Source of the DNA: Adiantum capillus-veneris
Lineage: Eukaryota; Streptophyta; Polypodiopsida; Polypodiales; Pteridaceae
Length of the DNA stretch: 64,000 nt
Reading direction: 5' to 3'
Assembly (NCBI GenBank): GCA_014529385.2
Contig: CM043967.1
Coordinates: 6,525,001 to 6,589,000 of the forward strand
How positions within the stretch are numbered: position 1 is the stretch's first letter; each line of letters starts with the position of its first letter. The notes under the pieces are model-generated. The model did no database searches. It saw nothing but the letters and a program-made list of their open reading frames with translations, and was not told where the DNA came from. The position numbers and the translations under genes were made by a program. Of this stretch, positions 1 through 10,017 are shown piece after piece.

Positions 1-598
1 AATTTGACAAGGTACCAAAATCACGATCCATCATGAAAAAGTTTTGAAGACTGCAGTAGAAATATCCAAAAAAGGTCGCCCTATGGTTTAGGAATACTCT
101 CCTATGGTCAAAACGTCACAAAATAGTGATTTAAGCACTCAAATATGAAGATTAGGCTTACTAACATGTAGTCACAAACCTTGACAAATCTGACAATGCT
201 TACACTTAAATGAAAGATCAAAGAGAGAGGAACACAATGCAAGTTTCAAAATTGAAAATGGATTACACAATCATTAGTTACGATGATTACAAGTTGGAGC
301 TTTGTAGTGCTTGAGCATACGTATTGTAGAGCTCTCTTCTCCTCCCCAAGATAAGCCTCTTTTCACATTAAAGATATTGACCTTTATACCTAGGACTTTC
401 TAAATGGCTAGTGGCTAGCTCACATGGGCCTTTACAAATATCATGATAGAATTAAAACTCATGGAATTGACTTGCTACTTTAGAATCAAGATTTACACAG
501 AGTATCACTACACTAGCTCAAAAAAATAATACACTACAAATGTGGTGTCCCACTACGTGTCCAGCCAAGTGGCCTTTTGTTTGGTCAATCCATTGACA
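1..598 (-). mobile_element. Element C, 3' LTR (partial, runs off the left edge)
   Basis: Read on the minus strand, a polypurine tract (599-613) is followed at 598 by an LTR-like start, TGTCAATGGATTGACC. The rest of the LTR runs leftward out of the window. The flanking minus-strand sequence from 614 rightward is the 3' untranslated part of a retroelement related to element A, so this is read as the 3' LTR of the oldest element in the nest. The outer end, the second LTR and the target duplication are not visible, so the assignment rests on the tract plus TG start and on continuity with the rest of C. Confidence 0.6.
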
Positions 599-613
599 TT
601 CTCCCCTTCCTAG
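599..613 (-). other. Polypurine tract of element C
   Basis: On the minus strand this reads as a purine-rich run containing AAGGGGAGAA directly before the TG of the LTR. This is the expected primer for plus-strand DNA synthesis in LTR retrotransposons. It fixes the orientation of C as minus. Confidence 0.55.
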
Positions 614-1254
614 CTTGTGTCGTCCCTTGAGAGACCATGTACAATCTTGTTGTTAGTGTTGTCTTCAGCTTTGTCTTCGAGGCTGGTCTTTAGCATTGTA
701 TGATTTTTCATTGATGACACTCCCCCTTTCTTCACTAATTCATATCTCCTATGTTTTAACTGATGTGTGTTTTTCACTTTGATTATTGAGGTAATTTTAT
801 AATTGTTTTCACATTCTCCTTTTGGTGGCCACTGTTGCTCATGAAGATAGCTTCTAGTGTTGGTTGCCTTTGTTGTAATTGAGCTTCTTTTGTCAATGAG
901 TTGATGATGGAACTTTTCTCTTTGGTGTCACGGTAATGCGAGTCATCTATAATATTTTGTGGCAATTTAATAATTATTTAAACATTCTCCTTTTGGTGGC
1001 CACTATTGGCCTTGAAGATAGCTCCTGGTGTTGCTTGCCTTTGTTGGAATTGAGCTTTTTCTTTGTTGAGTTGATGATGGAACTTTTCTCTTTGGTGCCA
1101 CTACAATGCAAGTCATCTGTAATATTTTGCCAATTTTGAAGCACTGTGGGAGCTACTTCTGATTGTTGTGGAGAGTTTTCTTGCTAAATTCTTCTTTGCT
1201 TGTTATTGTAAGTCATTTTCCAGCTTGACAATATTTTAAGGAGCTTTGTTGTTG
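614..1254 (-). mobile_element. Element C, 3' non-coding part
   Basis: This stretch joins sequence beginning at 10018 once element A is removed; the 5-bp duplication CCTTT marks the joint. No coding frame longer than about 60 codons is convincing. It contains a tandem duplication of about 171 bp (see 791-1135). Open frames here are short and unrecognised, so I treat it as untranslated retroelement sequence. Confidence 0.6.
791..1135. repeat. Two-copy tandem repeat, period about 171 bp
   Basis: The landmark ACATTCTCCTTTTGGTGGCC occurs at 811 and again at 982. Both copies continue through GAGTTGATGATGGAACTTTT and a shared TCTTTGGTG segment. The copies differ by scattered substitutions, so the duplication is old. 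It lies in the 3' untranslated part of element C. Confidence 0.85.
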
Positions 1255-1259
1255 CCTTT

Positions 1260-2219
1260 TGTTGACCGCTGGGTCAACAACACAACATAACTCAAGTTTC
1301 GTACCAAAGTCTTATCTTTTGCGAGTTATGAAATGTTGCGGATTATGGCTATAAATGTCATTTGTAATGAGTAGTTATTCTAGTTTCAGAAGCCGGGGTG
1401 CAATGGCACTTCCAGATTGTAAATACAAAGCCATTTGACCTTTTCAACCCCATTTTTGGTTGAACCTAAGGTAGCCTTAGTATATAAGGTACCTAGGTCA
1501 TTTTGTAAAGAAGACTTTTTATCATAATCAAAGTTTTAGCGCTGCCGTTTACTGTGTGTGAGAGAGAAAGAGAGTGAGTGTGAGATTCATCCTCCCGCTA
1601 CGCCTGGCTCGCTCAGCAGATTGGAGATCTGACTGCACCATTGTTGTAGGCTCGAGGAGAGCTACGCGACAACACCAAGCATTCCATGCGAGACGGAGCG
1701 CACACGCCGACGCATCTACAAGCTATTTGTGGCCGTAAGTGTATCAAACGATGTCTGTTTTTTGCGTGCTAGTAGTCTATAGAATCGTGGCGACATAAGC
1801 TACGCAGAGGTACTCATAAATTTCAGTTTCGGGCACTTTCAAAATTCAGCTCTGTCATCCTACGTGTTTTCCGCAGATGGGTTTAGAGTGAGGGTTTTGA
1901 GTGTAGAAGCTTAGGGACAGGTGTATCCTAGTGAGGGGATGGTGTTCCTTAAGTTTCGTACGAATCTGGCATGATTAGGTGAGTTACCTTCCGTATGTGT
2001 GTATGTGGCTAGGTGGTGTAGTTGAGAGCAGTGAGGTTCTTGATTGTGGTTTAGTTGGCCTTCTTGAGTGTTGTATGTGTAGGATGGTCTTAGCCTGACA
2101 AGCTTAAGAGATTTCCTCCGTGTGCCTATCGTGTCATCTGTGTCCTCGATTGACATTATCTTGATCTAGGTAGTGTTTGCATGCACTTCATGGGTGTGTG
2201 AGTCGCTTCCCGTCCAACT
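1260..2219 (+). repeat. 5' LTR of element A
   Basis: It starts TGTTGACCGCTGGGTCAAC and matches 9058-10017 over the full 960 bp. A TATA-like box (TATATAAG) begins at 1481, with a GA-rich leader downstream. The last base is T where the 3' copy has the canonical CA end, so the 5' copy's terminus is mutated. An 81-codon minus-strand ORF (1911-2156) is shared with the other LTR only because LTRs are duplicates. Confidence 0.93.
1481..1488 (+). promoter_or_regulatory. TATA box in the LTR promoter of element A
   Basis: TATATAAG lies about 220 bp into the LTR; the same box is at 9279-9286 in the 3' LTR. Its position upstream of a GA-rich segment fits a U3/R boundary. The transcription start cannot be read from sequence alone. 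Confidence 0.5.
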
Positions 2220-2409
2220 TTCAAAAAAACGTCGTTTAAGGCCTCAAAATTCATCGGCAAGTTAGGGGTGTCTAAAAGCGACAATTTACGAGAATTGTGA
2301 CGAACGGTTGCGGTTTTGGACATAGTTGCGACTTTTCCCTAACCAAAGAACTTAAACACAGTGGACTAAGTCTACTTGAACCAAGAAAAAGATCTTAAGC
2401 GCAGAAATC
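2220..2409 (+). other. Leader of element A, no recognisable primer binding site
   Basis: The 190 bp between the 5' LTR and the Gag start lacks any TGG-initiated stretch next to the LTR that looks like a tRNA primer site. The related element B has TGGCGCCGCTACCGGGGA at this point followed by a leader of almost 2 kb. A has therefore probably lost its primer site and most of its leader by deletion. Confidence 0.55.
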
Positions 2410-4098
2410 ATGTCTACCCTAGATTCAAACGCAGCTTACACAAGCTTGGAGATCCCGACGATAGAGGAGTATCCTCCCACAATGGATCTTCCAAACTTGC
2501 AATTGATAAAGACCCATCTTGTTGAGAGAGTTTGGATGATTGGTCATGAGAGTGAAGGACTATATAGATACATTGACGACAATGAGGTCAATCTTTATAG
2601 GTGCTCATATCCATACCTAGAAGAGATAACGGATTACAAGCTCTTATATGTCTACACATATGGAGTCGAGTGTCAATGGAGATCTATAGTTGTCGACAAG
2701 TATGGACGTGAATATAGAGTTGTAGAAAGCACAAATCCACAGACTGTTCTAGAAAGAGGTGGATATTTGGTCAATGAAGGACCACAAATGCCTCCACCAA
2801 ACACAAGAATTCCTATAGGAATTCCAAGAAGAGAGCCACCAGGATTCCCTTCAAGAGAGATAACGAGAGAAGGATTGGGAGAGTCTCTGGTTAGACTTGT
2901 AGACAATCCACGAGTTAGACCATCCCAAGTCCAGAAATGGGTAAACAGAAAATACTCCGGAGATAAAGATCCGAGAGATCACATAACGGCTTTTAGAAGA
3001 GTGATTAGAGCAGAGGAAGTTTCAGATTTTGCTACACAGTTTGCGGGATTTGGATTGACTCTAGAAGATGATGCAGCTACATGGTTCGACTCGGTGGAAA
3101 AATGGGATTTTGAGACCCTAGATGAGCTGTTTGAGGAGTTTATTGAAGAATTCTCGCCAAAAGGCATTGCTCACAACACGGTCTCGCAAATCCATAGATT
3201 CAAACAGAAAGAGGATGAATCATTACGCAAAGCATCATTACGACTCAAGAGATATGTTAAGCTCTGTCGGAGAGCGTAATTACCTACGCAAGCACGACTA
3301 ATGCTGATCTTTATCCAAGGAATGATACATGAGGGCCTTTAGAGGGATTTGCATATGATAAGAAGGATGACGCTAAACGAGTTGATCAAAGAATCTCTTT
3401 ATCTGGTGGATAATTGTGAGGCATACAAAGAAACGGACTTAAAGAGTCAAGGAGATGACACATCCTCTCAGCACAGTGTTTCACATATAAGTGAGTCCAT
3501 TACCAAGCCAACGGCACCTATTGATCAAGAAAAGCTTATCGACGACTTGGTCAAGAGGTTGATTCCTCTTGTAAGGTCTGATTCGGGAGAGCCGAAGTGG
3601 TGTGAAATTGAGAGAAAATGGACGAACCATACGAGGGAAGAGTGCTATTATAGCATGGAAAGGTAGAGGTATGTACAACCTGTTCCAGAAGCACCTACTC
3701 CACCTAGATACATTACGGGGAATGCACCAGGACCAATAGGAGTTTTAAGGCCACAGCTTGTCTTAGGACAACAACCTCCGCTGCCAGGTGCTAGAATGCA
3801 GGTAGACATGAGATACATGCCAATGATGAAAGCATCAAATAAACCAACGCCAGTACCAGCTACAATGTGGTATAGCAACCAAAGTGAGTACTACCCTTCG
3901 AAGCAACAAAATGTGAGAGAAACACATGGAGTGGTGAGGCCGGTATAACCTCCACCTCCTGGGTTTCAGTCGAAAGAAAGAAGATATGAAATGGACGAAA
4001 GGACATTGCGATTCATTGCAAATAACGGCTTATCTAGGTCAAATCTTGCTTATAGCCAAGAGGAAATGCTGAAAGAATCTCCTCAACCACAGACAGAT

Positions 4099-4209
4099 TG
4101 TCACAAAAGTGGTGACAACCACTTGGTCAAACAATGTCCTCATACGGAGATCACTGAATTAAATGCCTATTGTCTTGAGTGTGGCATCACTCACTTGATC
4201 CCTGATTGC
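4099..4209 (+). other. Paired zinc-knuckle-like motifs in element A Gag
   Basis: The first motif (4099-4137) reads CHKSGDNHLVKQC, with Ser where the second Cys should be. The second (4171-4209) reads CLECGITHLIPDC, a Cx2C-x3-H-x4-C form. In Gag proteins such knuckles bind RNA. The second motif keeps all four ligands but has one residue fewer than the canonical spacing; the first has lost one ligand. Confidence 0.7.
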
Positions 4210-5569
4210 CCGAAAAAACCAAACCAAATCAGGAAAATCACGACAAATGTATCAGGGATTGTTCAGCTCCCTAGTAGCTCAGAAAATGAAAATGTCGTAC
4301 CAGTTCAAGTGGTTACGAGAGCACAAGATCAAAGGAAAGCTGATGAGAATCCAAAGACAAAGAACACGGAAAGTGACATGAGTCAAAAGACAGATGAAGG
4401 ACCAAAGACAGATGCACCTAGTCAGAAAACCAAGAGCAAACGAAATAGTTGGAAAGCTAGAAAGACTAGGATGAAAGCACGCAGGGAACGAGAGAAAAAA
4501 TCCCTAGCTGAGAAGCTTACCGAAGCTGAGGAGAAGATAAAACAACATGAGGAAAAGGAGGCACCTTCTCTTACATAGATGGTTAAACCTCTAGAAGAAC
4601 CATCCATTGATGAGAAACCGAGAAGTGCTAGTTCAGGAGGATCTGTGTTGATAGAGAAGGTTAATGAGACATTAGATGCCCTCTTGAAAGCCTATGATGC
4701 GAGGCTCAAAAACAACCAAACCCAAGAACACAGGTGGATGAAATATCCCTATATAGAACTAGAAAAGCAAAGGTTTGAAATGTGCAAGAAAATGATTCAA
4801 ACAGCCCAAGCTTTACTAGAACCAACAGTTGCAAAACCTGAGGATGTGATCCTTGTCATGCCTACACAAGTAATCCCACCAAACCAGGAACTAAAAGAGC
4901 CAGATTCTAGTCATGAGCACATACCAAACCTCAAAGACCCAGCATTAGAACCAAGGATAGTACTAAATACCATGGATAACTCTTCCGAGGGATTTCACCA
5001 AGCTATACGTGAGGATTTTAAAGAGATAGATGGTCTTGATGAATTGTGGAAACAAGTCAGAGAGGCCAATGAAGCCGATGACCTAAGAAGACGATTAGAC
5101 AAGACTGGTGATGAACGAGGAGTGTTTCTACCACCAATAGAGGAATTTGAGACTAGATCTCAAATGAATCTAGACGTGAGATCTTATTGGGGCGACAAAG
5201 GATCTATACAATCTATGGATAGTCAATCCCATTCTCTAAGAACACTACCGTCCTACATGGGAGAGTACGAGACCAAGTCAGATGTGGTTGCAGTCCCATT
5301 AAAGAGACTGTCTCCCAATAAGGCCATCAATTCAAAGGGGCTAGTAGATATTATATCTACCCCAGTCACCTGTACAATAATGTTAGACGAGTTTCTCAGA
5401 ATAAGACCAAACATGTGGGCTAATGTGGGTAAATGTCTAGAGAAATTTGGTGTAAAAACCCCAATGACTCAAATCGAGGAAGGAATCAAAGAGCTTGAAA
5501 TGCCTCAACTAAATACTAGGCCAGTGACATTAAACAAAGTAGGCGAGTATTACGAGGGAGAAGATGGAA

Positions 5570-5865
5570 ACACCACCCTTCCTATGGAATTCAATGGTGC
5601 AAAAACCATGACAATCCTTGACAGTGGAGCTGGTGTGGCCATTGCAACCAAAGAGGTTTGGAAAAAATGGGGAAAACCTGACTTGATATCCACACGAATG
5701 ACCCTGCAGCTTGCAGACGGACACAAGGAAAATCCCCTAGGATTGCTAGAAAAAGTACTTGTTACTTCTTGTGGCATTGAATATGAACACACTTTTGTTG
5801 TTGTTGACTTTGGCAAGAAGAACAACTATGACATCATTCTGGGAATACCATTCATGCAACAATTG
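5570..5865 (+). other. Retropepsin-like aspartic protease domain of element A
   Basis: The active-site motif ILDSGAGVAIA (Asp at 5620-5622) is followed about 70 residues later by the hydrophobic strand IILGIPFM (5832-5855). This is the usual order for retroviral-type aspartic proteases. The D-S-G triad is intact. Element B has the same motif, LDSGAGIAIA, at 35125. The domain lies within the decayed polyprotein, so function is unlikely now. Confidence 0.75.
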
Positions 5866-6459
5866 AAAATGGTCCAAGATTGGGGTTATGACCATATATA
5901 CCTGAGACATATGGAAACCATAAAAAAGGTAAACTTGAGGGACCATAGCTATAGGGATGTGACGAGAACACCGGTTGAGGAGTTTGATTCCGCCATAGTA
6001 ACAGGATCAGAACTTCCAGCTTGGTTGGGTAAGCCTAAAGAACTGTGGATGTGTGGAGCTTCACAATGTGGTAGCTTGAAACGTGAGGAATGTATCCTAG
6101 AGTGGGTTATTGAGGATAAGAACTATATCCCAGAACCATTTCCTGAAGAAGAGTTAGAGCCTTCTGGATGGGAACACATCTTGGCTACTCTGGACGTGTG
6201 CGCCGTGGAGGATACTCCCACAACAAAGTTTTATGATGAAAATGGCTATGATGTCGTTCCTTATTTTGCAGTGAGTGTAATCCAGGAAAACGAAGAGAGC
6301 CAGACATCAACAAGCTCGCGACATAAGGAGCAAACAAAGAAATGTGGAGAATCAAAAGATGAAGAGGACAACGAGTTCTATGACTCTGTAGAACACTTCG
6401 AGCTTCAAGAAGATCAACAACCCAAGAATCAATGTCATCGCTACACGAATAAAGTGCAT

Positions 6460-7210
6460 CAAAAGTGGATTCCAAAGTCCTCGGTGAAGACACAGCCACC
6501 ACAAGCATCCTCATACATGGCTCCTATTAAGGAGGCAAAGGCTCAGCTAGGAGGAATATGACCAGAGCAACGAGCTAACAATGCTCTAATCAATGGGCTA
6601 GAAAAGTCCTCCAAGAAACTACCACCCATGAGCAAACAGACAGTAGCTTTCCACTACCAGCCAAAAAATCAAGGAAAAGTACAAGAAGTCAACCTTACTG
6701 AGGATAGTAGCGATAGTGATGAATCTTACGACATCCCCTATCATCAACTCAGGCCATCATTATCACCAACCCCTTCAGCAACAACCATGACAGGTCATAA
6801 GAACAGGACAACAAGTCCAAGCCAAAAATCTCGACGAATTTGGATACCAAAAAGCCAGATCGGCCAAAAACAGATATGGATCAAGAAGACAAAGATATTT
6901 AATGACAAATCACAAGATCCAACACCAAAACAAAAACAAGGAAAGCGTGCACGAACGGGTAAGAATATCACAAAGTCGCCAGCTTTCACAACTCAGGTTT
7001 GGGCTCCAAAGAAGTTGATTCAAGCACCAAAAAGTCAGGAATTCATTTGGATTCCAAAACAACCACAGCATCAACTTTCAAAGCCTAAATCCCGTCACCA
7101 ACCAAGCGTACAAGGGCTGAAGCAAAGACCACTGTTGACACACACAACAAAAAGGTGGATCCCAAATAAGTCTCTTCAAACACAAACGAAGCACGGGCAA
7201 GTATGGGTTC
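6460..7210 (+). repeat. W-x-P-K repeat tail of the element A polyprotein
   Basis: The translated frame contains at least six variants of a short motif: QKWIPKSS, RRIWIPKS, TQVWAPKK, EFIWIPKQ, KRWIPNKS and GQVWVPKR, in a Lys/Gln/Ser/Thr-rich background. The TGA at 6559 falls between the first and second. It occupies the place where an autonomous element would carry RT. Element C encodes the same kind of repeat at 11100-11700 on the minus strand. Its role is unknown; basic repeats could bind nucleic acid. Confidence 0.7.
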
Positions 7211-7326
7211 CCAAACGAGCGTCAGCAACAAAACAACCAATAACCGCAAAGAAACAGGTCCCAAAGAAGAACAACAAAACTACTGTCAGTGAATCGCCGC
7301 TTGAATTCTTACAATTCTTCCTATGA

Positions 7327-9057
7327 TTACAGTACAGTTAGAAGAGAGCAAGTCGATTCAATCAAGCAACGATACAGGAGCTTCAAAGACCATTACATTG
7401 CTTAGAATAGGAAGCCTCACCAACAAATGCCAATAAGAAAATTGCTTATACCCACATCTTGCACAACATAAATCTTTTCCATGCATTGACTGTGTATGCA
7501 TAATAGGGCTACATTATAAGGCCTGCATAGGCACAACTTTTACTTGCCCAAGCACAACACATACCCTTTGCGATACCCTGTCGTAAAGGATGACTCCAAA
7601 TAGGAAGGGGGGAGGCATTCTGAATGCGGACCTAACATTATGACTATTAGAGGGCAATGTTTTGTGAGATGCATTGAGTTTTTGCGTTTTATTGTGGTAA
7701 TTTTTTTCTGACGAAATTTAGAGTATATGCCCTCGTAGTAGTGTTACAGAGGAGTATGGGGACAAAATCCATATATGAGCCCCTAGGGACATGTGTATAG
7801 TGTACATAGCATTTAGATTTCTATTTGAATGATTTTTCTTTTGTTGAGTTGTTTTAGGATTTTCTTTGTTTATTATTAAGAAAAAATAAAAAAATCCATA
7901 ATCCACATGAAGAAAAGACTGACGAGAGGCCTAAGCACTACAAAGAGAAGAAGGTACAGGAAAACGATGAAACTTCACGAAGTATGTCTCAGCAGCCACT
8001 ACAACAGCCGAAGAACTTGTCACAAAGCAGTGTCAACATGCAACCGACAAGTCATACAAGTCAGAGTCGAGTAGCTACGCCACAATATGAGTGAGGTGTT
8101 AGTCCCAAAGCTTCAAGTAATATTCTCCGTGGTCTAAGCGTCTTAGCTATTCTAGGTACTGCTCAAGCTGGAAGAGTTGAGCATATTTACGTTGTGTCGC
8201 TCATGCTGGTATAGGTGAGCAAAAGAGTCGAAGTCTAAGTACTTAAGTCTGGTGAAGTGAAGGAGAAGGTCCAAAAGACACTCACGTACCGAGCATAGTG
8301 AGATACGAGTGGAGAAACTTCTACATCCAAAACCCTTCTTGGAAAGGTGGAAGCTATTGAGACATATTTTGATGTCACATGTGCTACATTTATTCCTCGA
8401 AACACCCATCATCTCCTTCTTTCACATTGCATGCTTTTGTTGACAAATTTCTCGTATGTATATAGAGTGTCCCATAATTGGCACTTGCATCAGGCACTCT
8501 TTCCGTGTTTCACCCAAGCACTCACCTTTCATGAACATGTACTTCACGTTCAACTTCTCAACTCTAATAAGAGCGTATACCAAAGGCATTTTTTCCCACC
8601 GGGTTTTTTCCCTTTGGTCATCCAGGTTTTAGACCCTAATCTTAGGACACCTATCACCATCCTCTTGTACATATTCCTTCTACATCAACAATAAGGAAAT
8701 GCTACTCAAATCAATTGACAAATGAATTGGAGCACCAATTTCATATCATAGCATACTTCTCCTCAATGGCGAGTCAAAGAATGGCCTACAATGACAAAGC
8801 TGTAGACAACACTAGCAACATGATTGCACAGGAACAAAGAAGTTACCAATGAAGAAGAGCAGACACAAAAGTAATCAGAGGATCTCAAAAGATGAATGGT
8901 TATGATGATAGATGTCCACTCTAATGGATCATAGTTCTTGTTGTGGTTCGACAAAGTGACAAGCAGTGCAACAGATGAAGCCAAAACGATAGCAAAGACC
9001 ACATCGCCATCGACAATCAGGTCATGTCAGGGACGACATGAACGCGAAAGGGGGGAA
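7327..9057 (+). mobile_element. Element A 3' non-coding region
   Basis: No RT, RNase H or integrase motif is present. A purine run (7602-7615) is followed by a small imperfect palindrome GCATTCTGAATGC. A Gln-rich open fragment lies near 7922-8092. The part from about 8100 to 8760 is clearly similar to the reverse complement of 10023-10790 in element C, including CATATTTTGATGTCACATG-like text and a CCTTTGGTCATCCAG segment. That similarity shows A and C are one family. ORFs such as 8347-8694 are shadows of this conserved non-coding sequence. Confidence 0.7.
9046..9057 (+). other. Polypurine tract of element A
   Basis: GAAAGGGGGGAA lies directly before the TG start of the 3' LTR at 9058. This is the classic plus-strand primer position and confirms the plus orientation of A. 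Confidence 0.85.
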
Positions 9058-10017
9058 TGTTGACCGCTGGGTCAACAACACAACATAACTCAAGTTTCGT
9101 ACCAAAGTCTTATCTTTTGCGAGTTATGAAATGCTGCGGATGATGGCTATAAACGTCATTTGTAATGAGTAGTTATTCTAGTTTCAGATGCCGGGGTGCA
9201 ATGGCACTTCCAGATTGTAAATACAAAGCCATTTGACCTTTTCAACCCCATTTTTGGTTAAACCTAAGGTAGCCTTAGTATATAAGGTACCTAGGTCATT
9301 TTGTAAAGAAGACCTTTTATCATAATCAAAGTTTTAGCGCTGCCGTTTACTGTGTGTGAGAGAGAAAGAGAGTGAGTGTGAGCTTCATCCTCCCGCTACG
9401 CCCGGCTCGCTCAGCACATTGAAGATCCGACTGCACCATTGTTGTAGGCTCGAGGAGAGCTACGCGACAACACCAAGCATTCCATGCGAGACGGAGCGCA
9501 CACGTCGACGCATCTACGAGCTATTTGTGGCCGTAAGTGTATCAAACGATGTCTGTTTTCTGCGTGCTAGTAGTCTATAGAATCGTGGCAACATAAGCTA
9601 CACATAGGTACTAATAAATTTCAGTTTCGGGCACTTTCAAAATTCAGCTCTGTCATCCTATGCATTTTCCGCAGATGGGTTTAGAGTGAGGGTCTTGAGT
9701 GTAGAAGCTTAGGGACAGGTGTATCCTAGTGAGGGGATGGTGTTCCTTAAGTTTCGTACGAATCTGGCATGATTAGGTGAGTTACCTTCCGTATGTGTGT
9801 ATGTGGCTAGGTGGTGTAGTTGAGAGCAGTGAGGTTCTTGATTGTGGTTTAGTTGGCCTTCTTGAGTGTTGTATGTGTAGGATGGTCTCAGCCTGACAAG
9901 CTTAAGAGATTTCCTCCATGTGCCTATCGTGTCATCTGTGTCCTCGATTGACATTATGTTGATCTAGGTAGTGTTTGCATGCACTTCATGGGTGTGTGAG
10001 TCGCTTCCTGTCCAACA
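9058..10017 (+). repeat. 3' LTR of element A
   Basis: It is 960 bp, the same length as the 5' copy, starts TGTTGACC and ends CAACA. It is followed at once by the target duplication CCTTT (10018-10022). Differences from the 5' copy are scattered and mainly transitions. Confidence 0.93.

Larger units (their letters stand above)
2410..7326 (+). pseudogene. Element A Gag-protease polyprotein with W-x-P-K repeat tail (decayed)
   Basis: One frame runs from the ATG at 2410 to the TGA at 7324, broken by in-frame stops at 3277 (TAA), 3340 (TAG), 3664 (TAG), 3946 (TAA), 4576 (TAG) and 6559 (TGA), with no frameshift. In order it encodes: an N-terminal region; a Retrotrans_gag-like domain (about 2930-3450, with YSGDKDPRDHI and GFGLTLEDDAATWF); a proline-rich linker; two zinc-knuckle-like motifs (4099-4209); an acidic/basic spacer; a retropepsin-like domain with ILDSGAG (Asp codon at 5620); and a basic tail with repeated W-x-P-K motifs (6460-7210). 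Gag would package RNA and the protease would mature the particle. Every stop can arise from CAA, CAG or CGA by C-to-T change. Element B carries the same domain order up to the protease. RT and integrase are absent. Confidence 0.85.
1260..10017 (+). mobile_element. Element A: complete-length LTR retrotransposon, Gag-protease type, no RT or integrase
   Basis: The two 960-bp LTRs (1260-2219 and 9058-10017) bound the element. The 5-bp target duplication CCTTT lies at 1255-1259 and 10018-10022, and a polypurine tract lies directly before the 3' LTR. The interior holds one long decayed reading frame (2410-7326) with Gag, zinc-knuckle and aspartic-protease segments, and then about 1.7 kb of non-coding sequence. 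No RT, RNase H or integrase motif is found on either strand, so A could move only with enzymes supplied by another element. The Gag and protease resemble element B at 31588-36520. By eye the LTRs differ at about 27 positions, mostly transitions, so the insertion is not recent. It sits inside element C, in the opposite orientation. Confidence 0.9.

Noticed and set aside
1911-2156. 81-codon minus-strand ORF present in both LTRs of element A (again at 9709-9954)
   Set aside because: Both copies are explained by LTR duplication at integration; there is no start context or known domain, and it is antisense to the element.
5530-5946. Three overlapping minus-strand ORFs under the protease of element A
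   Set aside because: They are antisense shadows of the conserved Gag-protease frame.
8347-8694. 115-codon plus-strand ORF in the 3' part of element A
   Set aside because: It overlaps non-coding sequence shared with element C (10023-10330, minus), where the frame is kept only partly; it has no domain and is T-rich.
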